Source: Straminergon stramineum (lineage: Eukaryota > Streptophyta > Bryopsida > Hypnales > Calliergonaceae). From it: a stretch of 64,000 nucleotides of DNA. The translations under genes and the position numbers were made by a program. The notes beneath the pieces were generated by a model. It had not been told where the DNA came from. It did no database searches and saw only the letters and a program-made list of their open reading frames with translations. Positions 12,548 through 25,085 of this stretch are shown piece after piece. How positions within the stretch are numbered: the first letter of the stretch is position 1; every line of letters begins with the position of its first letter. The stretch spans positions 9,426,501-9,490,500 of the forward strand of contig OY987269.1 in NCBI GenBank assembly GCA_963920665.1, given 5' to 3'.

Positions 12548-12757
12548 ATGTTGACATGGATGTTTGGTATTGAATGGATGACAAAGAATCTTATGTGTAG
12601 GACAAAAATGTAATTGTTCATCTTTGGTGCGAAAATGGGAGATTTTGCAAAGTACTTTGACTACCAATGAATATTTTTGTTTATTTAAAGAAGATGGTGT
12701 CATAGGGTTCTAGAAGTAGTAATTTTCATGATCACCAGTCAATCCTTTAAGGGTTAA
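12544..12757 (-). mobile_element. TTAA-bounded MITE, ~220-bp subfamily, reverse copy
   Basis: On the minus strand it begins at 12757 with TTAACCCTTAAAGGATTGAC and ends in ATGACAAAG and ACATCCATGTCAAC-type sequence at the junction with the forward copy. By alignment its outermost few bases are missing or merged with the neighbour's end. Confidence 0.65.
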
Positions 12758-14423
12758 AATATGACCACTTTGGAGGGGTCAAAAAGAAGATATTAGATAT
12801 GATGTGAAGGGTTCTATCCAAATTTTCTTTAAAATGTTTCAAACTTGTTTTAGATTTTGATACAATAGTCTTAGGGGTTTAAAGCACATTTGTTTTGTTA
12901 TGAATGTTAAGTGTCCAATGAAATAATAACTATATTTTTTTAAATTTGTAAAAACAATAACTATTCATTTTTAGATTATATAATTTATGACTGACTACCT
13001 TGGTGATAGGGTCATATTCCTTCCAAGGCTAATTTATTAATGTTGAGAGTCAAAAATAATGATGTAAAAATAGCAATCTAGATGTCAATTTCACCATCAA
13101 TGATCTAGTGTACTTGAATGGAGAAAGAGATTACTTTCTAAGGGTAGCAAGTACTTAAATTATATGGAATACTATTCTTTGGATTTTAAAATTAGTCAAA
13201 TTTTAGCTCCCTCAAATTCTCCTCTCATACTCAAGCACCCTAAATCTAAATAAGCTAGCACTTAAAACTTTAAACCTTAAATTTGAAGGTTTAGTGTATT
13301 ATATTTGAAGGTGCATGATTGTTGTTGTATAAATTTGAATGTACATGAAACAAAAGTTTACCAAAATCAAACAATTTCTAGTATATAAACTAATCCTCCA
13401 ATCCGAAATGATCTTGTTGGCCTCAATTTTTTGTCCCAAAATGATCTTATAATATCCAAATAATGTATGCTAAAGTGTATTGGAATCCATTTCAATTTTC
13501 AAAAAGATTTGCTTAAAATATTTCATATTTAATGTTAGTAATTGCATTCACTTGTCGTTAGTGATGATTGTAGATGTACATACTTTACATGAGTCTATTT
13601 TAGTATCTGTACGGTATTGATTCTAGCAACTGGGCTCATTGTAATAAAAATAGAATAAGGTATTGTTACCTTTTTGCAATAACAACTATTTGCCACTAGC
13701 TAGAGTAGAATTATCTACACCTATTAATTGATCCAAATGTAACAAAGTGTTTGCTCATATTCAACATTAGTTTTCAATGGAACCAATGCAATAATTGAAA
13801 ATTGAAGCATTTTGTTCGTAAGGATGTTTAATTAAGGAGAGTCTAGTGTCAATAATAGGTATTCTTATGACCTCAACTTAAAAAATTCAAAGAATATTCA
13901 TTCAAACTTTAAAAACTTCTCAGACCAATTCACACTTTTGCTTTCATTTGCTAACATCGTGGTATGATATTTTTCTCGAATTGTACATAGAATTGTTAGT
14001 TAGATGCAAATTCCTTAATGTTATTGGTAAGCTTGTTGTAATCATCTTTGCTTAAGATAAGTATTCCTTCAAAACATAAAGTAGATACACCCAAAATTGC
14101 ACCCTACCTAAAATTGCCATCATCCATCAATATACATCTCTAAATTCAATATGTTCCTAAGCTGAAGAAACAATTTTAGAACCTCTACCAAAAAAACTTT
14201 GACTTTTCATAACTTTTGCATATGGTATCCTAATGATGCGTTCTTTAGTGAGTTAAAACCTTCTTTCACTTGCCAACAAGAAAATATGACCAATCTATTT
14301 ATAGTATATAGGCATAGTAGCAAAAAGCGGCGGTTTTGGGGGTACGCACCTTATTTGTCACAATAATCATCAAAACAGTGACACAAATATTGTGTTCATA
14401 AAATCATTTGCACTTCATCCTTT
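12758..14423. other. AT-rich intergenic stretch between LCV and the kinase
   Basis: No coding exon, RNA gene or clear terminal inverted repeat was found. The stretch is AT-rich with short repeats only. Composition rises after about 14300, near the tandem array upstream of the kinase gene. Confidence 0.45.
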
Positions 14424-14955
14424 CATAATCGTTTTCATGTTTGATTGCTGAAGAAATCAGAGGTTGCATTCACACGATTCTGAAAATGGGAGGGAATAAT
14501 TGATGTAGATTAAGTCATCGCAGAGGAATCTGCAAGCAATCTCTCAAAATTAGGGCTTGATTCATTGAATCACGAAGTCGCTCTTCCGTAGTTTTAATGA
14601 AATCATCTGCTCTTTCATAGTTTTAGTAAAATCTTTGTCATGTTTGATTGCTGAAGAAATTGAAGTTTGCTTGCTCTCGATTCTGAAAACGGGAGTGAGT
14701 ACTCGCGACAGAATCATTGCCGAAGAATCTGGAAGCAATCTCTGAGAACTAGGGTTTGATTCATTGAATCATTAAGTTGCACATTACAGAATTCTAAAGG
14801 AGTCACTTGCACTGTCATGGTTTTAGTTAAAATCATTTTCATGTAAGAAAGCTGAAGAAATTGAAGGTTGCGTCCACACGGAGCAGATACTGCCACAGAT
14901 CCATTGCCGAAGAATCTGCAAGAAATCTCCAAGACTTAGGGTTTGATTCAATCTC
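14424..14955. repeat. Three tandem copies of a ~200-bp unit upstream of the kinase gene
   Basis: The phrase TTGCTGAAGAAAT (or its variant AAAGCTGAAGAAAT) recurs at about 14445, 14645 and 14847. Each time it is followed by a GAATCTG(C/G)AAG block and a TAGGG(C/T)TTGATTCA block. Spacing is close to 200 bp. The copies diverge by substitutions and small indels. The array lies about 0.9-1.4 kb before the kinase start codon and may be in its promoter or 5' UTR. Confidence 0.7.
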
Positions 14956-15198
14956 GGGATGGCCACTTTGACGCCGAAACTAGGTCGGTACCTGGAATTC
15001 AAAGCAGCATCCGTAATGGCAGCAGGATGCGAACCGCAGGCAGTGTGACTAGAAAGCGACGGTGTCGAGTTGTCGCGTAAAATACTGTTGGAAACCTTAA
15101 ACCCTAAGTAGTCCTGGCTTGGGCTAGAGCTCGACAAAATTATGTGCTGGGAACGCGTGGCACAATGAAGCTGGACGACGACGGAGCGGCACCGACAT

Positions 15199-15775
15199 TA
15201 TCGTCATGGTCATCAATTCGACGACGATCTAGCGAATTGCGGACTTGTTTAATGGTGCGCAACTACTTGAAGGTTTCGTGAAGGTTTCGTGAAGGTTTCC
15301 GATTTTTTAGAAGTCCCTCTACCGCTGTGCTACTTGCTGATTAGCAAGGAACTCTGAGAATTTTTAGGTCATGGTGCCATTTCGGTTGTTTGCTGCTCTG
15401 ATCGGCTTCTTCATCTTGTTCTAAAGTCGTCCTTGCTGTTGTCGATGCTGCGTGACGAAGAATACATGTTCTCTCCAGATTGGTGCGTTTGCTAAAAAAT
15501 TGGAGGTGGAGGTTGATGATGGAGGAGTTTGATGAAGAAGCATCATCGTCATCCATTTGACGATGATCTAGAGAATTGCTAATTGGTGCGCACTACTACC
15601 AATGTCGTCAGGTCTCCGGCTTTAGAAATGCTTTTGTCGCGGTGCTTGTTGCGTGTCTCCGATTAGCAAGACACTTTGAGAGTCTTAGGTCGTGGTGGCG
15701 CCATTTCGGCTTCTTCGTGTTGTCCGGAACGAATCGTTGCTCTTCAGGATACAATTGTGACGAAGAATACTAGGT
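15199..15775. repeat. Imperfect direct duplication in the kinase upstream region
   Basis: Two related blocks, about 15199-15460 and 15545-15775, share GACGA(C/T)GATCTAG(C/A)GAATTGC, TTAGCAAG(G/A)A, TTAGGTC(A/G)TGGTG, CCATTTCGG and GTGACGAAGAATAC in the same order. Together with the 200-bp array just before, the whole 5' flank of the kinase gene is built from duplicated units. Confidence 0.65.
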
Positions 15776-15810
15776 GAAGCGAAGGAGAGTGTGCACATGA
15801 ATTAGTGTAG

Positions 15811-18800
15811 ATGAGCTTGATGGAGCAGTACGGTGAAGACGTAAGCAATAACATGTCACCGTTGAATTCGGAGCGCAATCACGAGAAGAAAGAAGTGTGC
15901 GAGAGTGTGTTGTCGCAGCTTGCGCTCAACGGATGTTACAATGATGCTGCCATGCCTTCATTCGCCGACGAGCTGCGAGCTCACTTCAACAGCCTTCCCA
16001 CCAGGTAACAATCTCTTCTGAAGTTTATAATTTTTTGTGATTTTTGTGTTTTCTATAGTTTTCGGTGATTTTTTGAAAAGGTGCAAGTGAAAAAACTAAA
16101 CAGAAGTCAGTTGAACTGATTTTTTATGTGATTGAAAATTTCAATTCATTGGGGCACATAATGAACCAATCCAGCTAAACCTATAATCTGTTTTCAGATA
16201 CGCATTAGATGTGCGCATTGACATGGCGGAGGACGTACTCACCCACAAGCGACTGCTTGAAGAAGTCAAGTTGAATGAAAATAAGGCCGTATTCCACCTT
16301 CGTGCAATTCATGTAAGTTGAGCACCCGTTCGAATCACCGTGTTTTTCATGCAACCAGAAGGTCTATGATCCATGAATGGACTTGGCATTATAGTACTTC
16401 CTCCGTTTATAATCGATTTAGTCAGCAATCATCATAATCTTTTTGATTGATCGCAATTATTGTTACCAGCTAGAACAGACGTTTGGGTGTGGGTTTCTTC
16501 TGATTGTGTTTAATGACATTACAATCGGCAGGATTCAAGGTGGCTGGGTTTTCTGGGAGGGTTTGTTCACTAGTGTAGGTTGCCTGTATTGGTTGGGGCT
16601 TTAGGATTTATATGTCGATATTTCTTGTCCTGCAGATCTATCGTTCTGAGCCCCAGGACGAACCAATGCCACAATCGACTCCAAATGATACTGTTTACGA
16701 TCTGCAGTATGTATATTGACATCTATTTCCTGAAGAATGATTAATATTTATCTTCTCAATATTGGCTCAGTATTAGGGCATTGCTGTACTGGATAGCAAA
16801 TGAAAAATGTGTAGTAGTGACTGTCAATGCTGAACCCGAGTCTGCTTGACGCTGTAGCAGATTGCACCCCCCTGCTTTTGGGGTGTTTTCCAGCCAGGAG
16901 GATTTGACCTCCGAACGCAATGATCTTGTTGGTAAAGACGATGACCATGATAGCCATCACTCTCAAAGGTAGTATACTTTTACCTTTTGCTTGGGGGTTT
17001 GTTGAACTCCGGTCTACCTTGGAATCGTAGGCTGGAGTGTGTGCATGCTTTATTAAGAATCTGTCCTTTTTTTATCTTGAGGTTAGAATCTCTATTGAAA
17101 GTGCTCTAACTTCAGCTCGGGCATACCGGTATCGACAGTTCTGACACGTACTGGTCAAACGTGCCAAGGCATGAAGTCACTATTTCATCCATCGACAAAC
17201 CCAAGCTTCTCAGTCAGGTGTGCTCTTGAAACCTGATGTTGGAGCATTTTCTCAACGTTAATCCCTAAGTGCGTAAGGTAAATAATTGAAAGTTACTGCA
17301 ATCGACATTTGGCATCCAAACGTGACTTTCAAAGCAAAGTTTTACCATTAAAAAATTGTAGGGTATGATTTCTTCATTCTATGGTTACATTTTTTTCACC
17401 TGCCTTGCCACTTCCTAAAGATTTGGAGGCGGTCTCTTTTGGCCTTTGGGGCACTTAGGGTTAAATGCTACAGTTTCGCAAGCTGTACTGGTGAGCACGT
17501 AAATTTCAAGACACATATCTGACTCCACAATCAGACATCATGGACGTTGGAATGTTTGATATATTTGACATTCCATGAAAATGAAAAGCATTTAGAGTAA
17601 TCTGCTATCAAAATTGATTGTCTCTCTTTCATACAAACATCGCCAACAATTGCATATGATTGACAAAGGAATGCCTTCCCTTGCCTCCATGACAGTACCG
17701 TCCTTTCTGTTCTCCCTCAGATTTATACGTTGTCACCACCTGCACTTACAGATTGTCCGATGAGATAATCTTTATGAAGCTGTTGTTGAAGATGATTGAT
17801 TGAAGAAGTTTATACATGCCTCATCAAACTGATTCTGTGCTTTGTTTGTACAGTTATCAGCATTGCTTGCAGATGTTGGTCTCAACATTCGCGAAGCACA
17901 CGTCTTCTCAACCACAGATGGGTATTCCCTCGATGTTTTCGTAGTAGATGGCTGGCCGACAGAGGTAAAAAGAAAAAACTGTTGGTTGCAGGTTACTTGA
18001 TGGTCTTGCTGAAGGACAATAGCATTTCACGTTTTTAGATGTTTTATTCACGTCATTTTTATGTTCTTAATTTAATCAGTTGGGATTGTGTCTGTTTTTA
18101 TCAGGATATCGAAGATTTGAAGCATGCTCTAATTCAGGCTCTTTCAGTTATGGAGGTGCTATAGGGTGATCCCATTACGTGAAGTTTTACAAACGGCTGC
18201 TAAATGAGTGGTTTGCGTTAGTTTGGGCTATACTGCACGGATTCATGGGCAATTATTTTTGTAGTTGAGTTGGCTTAGTTCTTATTTCCAAATGCCCACT
18301 AGGGACCCTGAATTGTGATTAATCCTGCCTCTTACAAGATTTAATTGAAAACGCAATCCCAAAAGGTGGTCTAGAAAACGTTTCAATTGGCAGGGCTTAT
18401 TTCAGAAATTACTGTTGTGGGGTTAAATGTTCCAATTTCCAGGGTTTAGTGTGGCTAGTTTTTTGGGGGAGTGTGGGTGGGTTTTTTCACTAGAAATCTC
18501 TTCGTATATGGGTATTCATGAAACACGTTTTGTTCCTTAGCTCTGAAATATAACAGCCTTCCTAACGAGGTATGTAAGCATCTGTGTTCGTATGTGCACG
18601 GTGTTTTCCTATATTTAGGCATACGGAAGATCTGATAAGTAATCTGATAAGGTCGCCTTTGATTTCTCAGAATTTCTGAAGTTTTTATGTTGATGTTCCT
18701 TTATGTTCAGCCTGCAGCCGTGACTAGACCAACGGCCACTCCTGAGCCTATTCCTGAGCTTCCAGGCAGTGGGCGGTTTCTAGAAGCTGTTCCGTCTCCA

Positions 18801-21800
18801 CGTGGGGCTGACGATTGGGAAATTGACAGTAGCCACTTAAAGATTATCCGAAAGGTGTCAACTGGCTCCTCTGGGGTCGTGTAAGTAAATATTTTTGGAG
18901 AAGTAGAGAAGGGAATCAAGCTGAAGCTTTCATAATATTTGGTGTGATCGTAGGGGCAAAGGAAGGCTGTAGGTTTATCTACATTCCAATATTTGCAGTA
19001 ATTTTGAATCTTCAATCAGTTTTCTGAGCTGTATATTTTAGGCTGATGGTAGTCATTTCGTGTACAGATATCAAGGTACCTATTGTGGACAAGATGTGGC
19101 CGTCAAATTTCTCAACGCAGGGCGCATGACCGAGGGCTTGAAGCTAGAATTTCAACAAGAAGTTTTCATCATGCGGTATTGTGTCATATGCCTGACTACC
19201 AGTGGTTTGTTTAATAGTCCACCCTGGTGGATCCCTTTAACTTTCGGTTTGTATGTCCCAAATGTACTGTCGCATGTCATAAGTCTTTGTTCCCTTTGAG
19301 AAAGTTGAATTTTTTTTGCGTGGAAAAATTTCAGTATAATTTAACCCTTGAAGGACGCTGAGGCCGAAAAGCGTCCGATGGATGACTTCATTGTTCGCTG
19401 TAGAAACCAAGAATGCACCTAGGGGTCCAATAATCGGAGCAGTTTGGGGGACTACCTTGTCATGGTGGCTGCGTCCTTTAAGGGTTAAGCAACAGAGAGA
19501 ATCGAATATGGAAATACACAAGCTTTGTAAGTGATTTGGTTTTGAAAAAACTGTCAAGACTGTGTTAGACAATCATTTAGGGGTGGTCTAAACGGGTGAA
19601 ATGTTTGATGTGTTTATTACCCAATACAACCGACAATTTTCACCATTGAGCAAAGAATACTAACTTAACATCTTGTAGTCGACATTCCTAAGCATCCTTA
19701 AATAATATTATTGATGTGGTAAAATCTGCATATTGGTAAAAAATTTTGCGAAGCTGATTTTAGATTTTAAATGCTATTCTAAAATCCCAAACTTTAATGG
19801 TAGTATCATTTTCATAATTTTTTATTTACCGAAACCAGAAATGAGCTTTTACTATAGTTGACAAAAAATTGGTTGTTTCTCTGAAAATAATTGTTAGGGT
19901 TTAAAGATTTATGGCATGTTTCGGAACTATTCATCTCTCCTAAACAAATTGAGTTTAACAGAGTGTGAGCTATTAACAGGAAAGTGAGGCACAAGAATAT
20001 TGTGCAGTTCATTGGCGCTTGCACGAAGGCCCCAAATTTGTGCATTGTCACAGGTACATATTTAGTCAATCGTATGTCCCTGCTATGCAATCTCTGTGAT
20101 CCTTAATGCACCAATACTCTTATCATGTTCATGACCAACGTTTCTAGGAAAATTAGATTGTGTCAGAATTTTTAGAGAGGATTATTAAATAGAATTTTTC
20201 TTATGATTCATGGGCAGTGGTTTCTATGGACACTAAGATAACATGGAGACTCCTTACGTGTCACGGGGTGGTCTCACTATGAGCAGTTGAGCCATAGTGA
20301 GATTTCCCCATGAAAACTTGGGAAGTTTTCTTTATGATGATGTCTACAAGTTCCTGAAATAATGTAATTCTTCTAAAATCCTTTTTCATGGCATGGTCCG
20401 TGCTTTCCTAGTTGTCTGGGCAAAGCTCCAGGTCGAGGGTTGATTTTTACTAAAGTTGTTCGTATGCACGCAGAGTACATGTCTGGTGGGAGTGTGTATG
20501 ACTATTTGCATCAGCAAAAGGCAGTTCTGAAGCTGCCAATGCTGCTGCGAGTGGCCAGGGATGTCTCCAAGGGCATGGACTACCTTCATCGAAATAAAAT
20601 TATACATCGTGACTTAAAGGCAGCGAATCTCCTCATGGACGAGAACGAGGTGTGCAATTCATTATTTATTGTTCCCAGCTGAAGTCACCTCTCTATCCTT
20701 TAGAGAGAATGTGAGAGAATTTCGACTTTAAACCTGTTACTTGCTTGCCTTCTGACAAAGCCACTGACATTGGGTGATTTTCATGGATTCTAAGGTGGTC
20801 AAGGTGGCGGATTTTGGTGTAGCGAGAGTTCAAGAACAGTCTGGTATCATGACAGCAGAGACAGGCACGTACCGGTGGATGGCCCCTGAGGTAACAATAG
20901 CTGGTGGCGCTACTTTCTTCTATAAACACATCTGAGAAACATAACTCCCGGTTTAAAAGTACGTATGCTGACTATGTTCTGTAGTTTTTTGACTAGCCAT
21001 TGATTGTTGTGCAGGTTATTGAGCACAAGCCCTATGATTCCAAGGCAGATGTTTTCAGCTTCGGTATAGTGCTTTGGGAGCTCCTAACAGGGCAGGTAGG
21101 CATAGGTTTCATTCGTCAACATGCAACGACCAGATCTCTTGATGTTTCTACACTCAATGGGAGAGATTAAGCAATAGTTGAAGTTCTGGTACCCATAAGA
21201 TGTGAGATGTTTTGAAAGCAATAGTAGCATATTGTGTCCTATCTTTCTAAAGAATGGAATTTCTTGTTTCTAATAAAATTGTAATTTGTACTTATAGGAA
21301 CAGTTTCACTATACGGTTGCTGAATAAGTTTTTAAATTTTTCATAATCGAGATGTTTTACTTTCTGTGCGGAGTCTTTTGCAGGTTCCTTATGCAGAACT
21401 TACCCCTCTCCAGGCTGCAGTTGGCGTTGTTCAAAAGGTATCACCACTTTCAATGTGCATTAGTCCAGCAGTCACTAAATGTGTGCATCCATCATTAGTT
21501 TTATTGTACTGGTCCTTTTTGTGAGCTCTTTTTTGTTCAAGGGTGTTACAAATTTTGAATTGTACTAACGATTGATTCTACCAAATAATGCTTTCGTTCA
21601 GGGTTTGAGGCCCATCATTCCTGAGAACATCAATCCCAAACTCAATGAGTTGCTGCAGCGTTGTTGGAAAGTAGACACAACCGAAAGGCCCAGTTTCTCA
21701 GAAATAACTAGTACGCTTGAGGAAATCCTGAAACAGGTAGGCAAGACCTGCCCGAAAATGTGATATGTGAGTTTTTTTCACGGGCTTGTCCAGTACGGAG

Positions 21801-22365
21801 AGTTCTATATGTTGTTGTACGAGGGTTAACCACGACTTCTACTCATTTACTCGGTGCACGTGGTCCAAGATTTAGAGTAGATAGAGTATTTGCAACTGAG
21901 CTTTCTATATTGTGCTTTCCTATTCTTTTATTTAGCGTCGCGTAATGTTTTTGTCTGGTTGCACTACACTGACATGTCCTATGAGTGCGTGTACCACTAA
22001 TTTGGCGCCCTTACAAATAGGATAAATCATTGTAGTGGAAATCATGTCCTATTCCAGTCACGGAGTTTTCTTAACTTAGCTTGAACTGATCATGACCCAA
22101 GGAGTCCACCCAACATGGCTGAAATTGGTCATCAATAACCAATTCCAATCAAGTTGGGTGGACACCTTGTCTGGAACAGGACATGATTGCTACTACTGAA
22201 GTGTGGCTTTTGTCTGATTACAGTCTGGTTGTCTAAGCATAATCCATGAGTTTTCATGTTACCTGGTGATGTGTGCAGCAGTTAAACCAAGACAATGTAG
22301 ACGAGATGGCCTTCAAACGGAAGGACAGAAGGCCTGCAAGTTTGTTTTCACCACTCGGGCGGTAG
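15811..22365 (+). CDS. STY46: ACT-domain serine/threonine/tyrosine-type kinase (Raf-like, STY8/17/46 type)
   Basis: Sixteen exons join in frame to 569 residues: 15811-16004, 16198-16312, 16636-16706, 16861-16968, 17139-17217, 17854-17964, 18105-18155, 18711-18880, 19068-19175, 19980-20053, 20474-20649, 20795-20890, 21015-21095, 21384-21437, 21602-21736, 22279-22365. An ACT domain runs about 174-243 ([35 protein letters not shown]). The kinase domain starts about 286: glycine loop TGSSGVVYQG, VAVK lysine 313, helix C Glu331, HRDLKAAN (405-412), DFG (425-427), APE (449-451). All catalytic residues are present. Arabidopsis relatives phosphorylate transit peptides of chloroplast precursor proteins in the cytosol; the same role is inferred. 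The exon 5 acceptor (CGACAG, 17138) was chosen because it alone preserves frame; its exact position is less certain. The symbol names the closest family type, not a proven orthologue. Confidence 0.93.
17258..17464. mobile_element. TTAA-bounded element (207 bp) in kinase intron 5
   Basis: Left end TTAATCCCTAAGTGCGTAAGG-type; right end GGGGCACTTAGGGTTAA. The inverted termini share CCCTAAGTGC. It lies wholly within the intron 17218-17853 and does not touch splice sites. Confidence 0.65.
19341..19488. mobile_element. TTAA-bounded element (148 bp) in kinase intron 9
   Basis: Left end TTAACCCTTGAAGGACGC; right end, inverted, TTAACCCTTAAAGGACGC, almost perfect inverted repeats. It is the shortest element of the type in the window and is GC-richer inside. 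It lies within intron 19176-19979. Confidence 0.7.
22033..22198. mobile_element. Small hairpin MITE in the last kinase intron
   Basis: Outer arms GTAGTGGAAATCATGTCCTA and, inverted, GTAGTAGCAATCATGTCCTG. Inner arms include AGTCCACCCAAC / GTTGGGTGGAC and ATTGGTCAT / AATTGGTTAT. The 166-bp segment could fold almost entirely on itself. It lies in intron 21737-22278, about 80 nt before the final exon. Confidence 0.6.
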
Positions 22366-25085
22366 CCGTCCTTAGCCTTCACCATGGAATGATTGCTACA
22401 TTAATCGACAAAATGAAAATTGAACATTGAACTCTGTAATACGAGGTCGCTTGTGTCGGACAGGTATACCAAATGTGGATTAAGACGTAAGGTAACTACA
22501 CCTAAAATCGCCTAAATAAGCAATTAAACAATGTTTGTATTATTAAATTTTTGTTGGGCCTTGTGGAGAAGTCAAACGGGAATTCCAGAGTCTCTTAAGA
22601 ATACATTTTTTGGACACTGTATGAATAAACTATGAATTTCAAAGTGTTTTCAAAACCAACCCTAGGCTCTCATGATTAGAGGATGTATTGTACATTATAG
22701 CAAGAAGATATTGGGATCAAGTTTAGAAATGGATTGCAATTAGGGGCAATTACCTTAGATGGTAATGGGTTCCACTTCAAATAAGCTTCATGTGATTTAC
22801 CCTTGTATAATCCATTTTCAAATTGTAAATAGGTTAAATATAACCAATTATTCTCTAACAAATTGTATTATATGATATTTACTTTGAATGTCTAGTTCAA
22901 AGGTTGAAAGGAATTATGTATGGAGGTATATCTAGATTTAATTCTAGTGATGACCTTTAGGTTAGAATTGGTTTAGACATTTGGTGATATATATTTGTGT
23001 ATTGACAAACATAAGGTGCATTGGGTGTGAAGAATCCCTTAGTCATGACTTGGCTATGGAGTCATGAGGCCAAATGAAGTCACAATATGGTCATAGAATC
23101 ATGATGCCATACAACTAAAGCCATGAAATGAAGCCAAACAATTGCAACCATAACTATTGTTTCATATAATTTGTGTATTCATCCACATCACTCATAATTG
23201 TAATATTTTAATAAAGAAGTGAAAAATGAAATAAAAAATATAAGTTTGACCTTTAAGAATTGAATAGTTATTTTAGGTCCAAATTTATTTATTTATATTT
23301 ATAAATTTTATTATGTATTGTATTGTATTATTGCCAATGATAAGAATGAGAATGTTTCATTATTTGGGTTTAGGTAATCAATAACTAACCACACATGAGA
23401 ATATTTGTCATTTTGAAACCCTAAACTTTTGCCATGCTAAACCTTTTTTTTGCTTGCCTCATGTCTTGAGTCCTAACTATAACAAATGACAAAAAGTACA
23501 CTCCAAATTCCATGCCCTACATTGTTAATCAAAGCTCAATATTGCAACAATTTAGGACACTTTAAAAATTGCCTCAAATGTTCACTATAAAGACCATGCT
23601 AAGAAGGATTAGCATCAAGGTTGCTACTATACTCCCATGAGCAATTGCAATTTTAATGAAATGAATCAATTGTACCATATAAAATCAAAAAATAATCTGT
23701 AAGAAATAAATTTTGAAGAACTATTTTCAATTTTTTGTGATTCTTTTTGCTGCAATAATTCAACTATTTTGAGTTTCATGTGGCATAACTTTTTCTCCTT
23801 GGACATCGATTTAAATGAAAATCATATTCCTAGAACCTAATCTATTTTTCTATCTTTAAAAAAATTTCAAAAGCCATACTAAAAATTAAAATCATAGGAA
23901 TTTAATCAAACATTCAATTGTCTTCCAACATGATTCAGGACTTTAAGGGTATGGGGATAATCAAAATGGAATGTATCAAGGATTTTTGTACATAGATCAA
24001 TCCATTTAATAAATTAGAAAAATTTGTGAATTTTTACAAGTAAATTTACTAAGATGCTTGCATCAAGATGGAAATTGAAAGATTCTTATTATGACTTTTG
24101 CAATAAATTCCTTTTGAATACATTTTGTTAGAATTGTAAAGAAACTATTGCACATGATACACACTTTTGTTGAGAAAGTCAAATTTAACCTCCAACAATG
24201 ATCAATTCTAATGGAAGTTGTTGTATTCATTGGCACATGTGATCAACTCACCTCCGTGACCTGCACAGTGGCTTTTACTTCATGCTTTGTTCAAGTTTGT
24301 TCTTCCATTGCATACTTGTTATCTACATAAAAGGCAACCTATTTTGAGGACCACTCCTTCTAGGTTCCCAAATTTGTATCATTGTGTGAGGGTCAAATTT
24401 CCACCACTAAGGACTCCCAAGCTACAAATATAGCCTCAAAATTTTCAATTTTTAATGGGCATCATTAGTAACATGGAGAGCAATGTAACCCTAGTTCCAA
24501 GACAAATAGATCAATATTTCACTCATTGCAACTTTTAATCTTATATGGCCCAATCAACCCATTTTCAATTGATGACCAACACATCTAATTTCATTTGTCT
24601 AAACTTTCTTAGATTCTCTTGTTGGTTATTAAACTTTTGTAAAGCATAACTCACCTAAACTCTATTTTGAGAATAATAATTTATAGTTTATTTTATTTAT
24701 AGTTTAAAGATTTCAACTATGATTTATTTCTAGAATTATCTTTCTAAGCTTCAAAAAAAAATCTTTCAAATTTGACTTTAATAAATTTGCATTATTCAAA
24801 CCTTCAACATCACACAATCAAGAGTATGTCAAATGAATATCTACAATAAAGAAGTATTTGATTGTAATTGCAAATGGTTGTTTGCATCAATTATTCTTTC
24901 TAAATTAATGAGTAAATTACCTTTTTTCAATATGACCTCTCCAAACACGTACTACCCATGCTTACTATTGTTAAAAACATATCTTCACATATTTAGAAAT
25001 TTGAACTCCCCCATGGTCCCTTACAAGTTATGTTTGGAGATCTTGTTGTTGTTGAAGAAACATTATGTGAACATGCACTTATGTA
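22366..25085. other. Kinase 3' UTR, then AT-rich intergenic DNA
   Basis: The first one to two hundred bases probably belong to the kinase 3' UTR. From about 22500 onward composition becomes AT-rich. No gene, tRNA or paired terminal repeat was found. Confidence 0.45.

Noticed and set aside
18318..18427. Possible extra TTAA element in kinase intron 7 (TTAATCCTGCC ... GGGGTTAA)
   Set aside because: The inner terminal bases do not form an inverted repeat, so the pairing is not supported.
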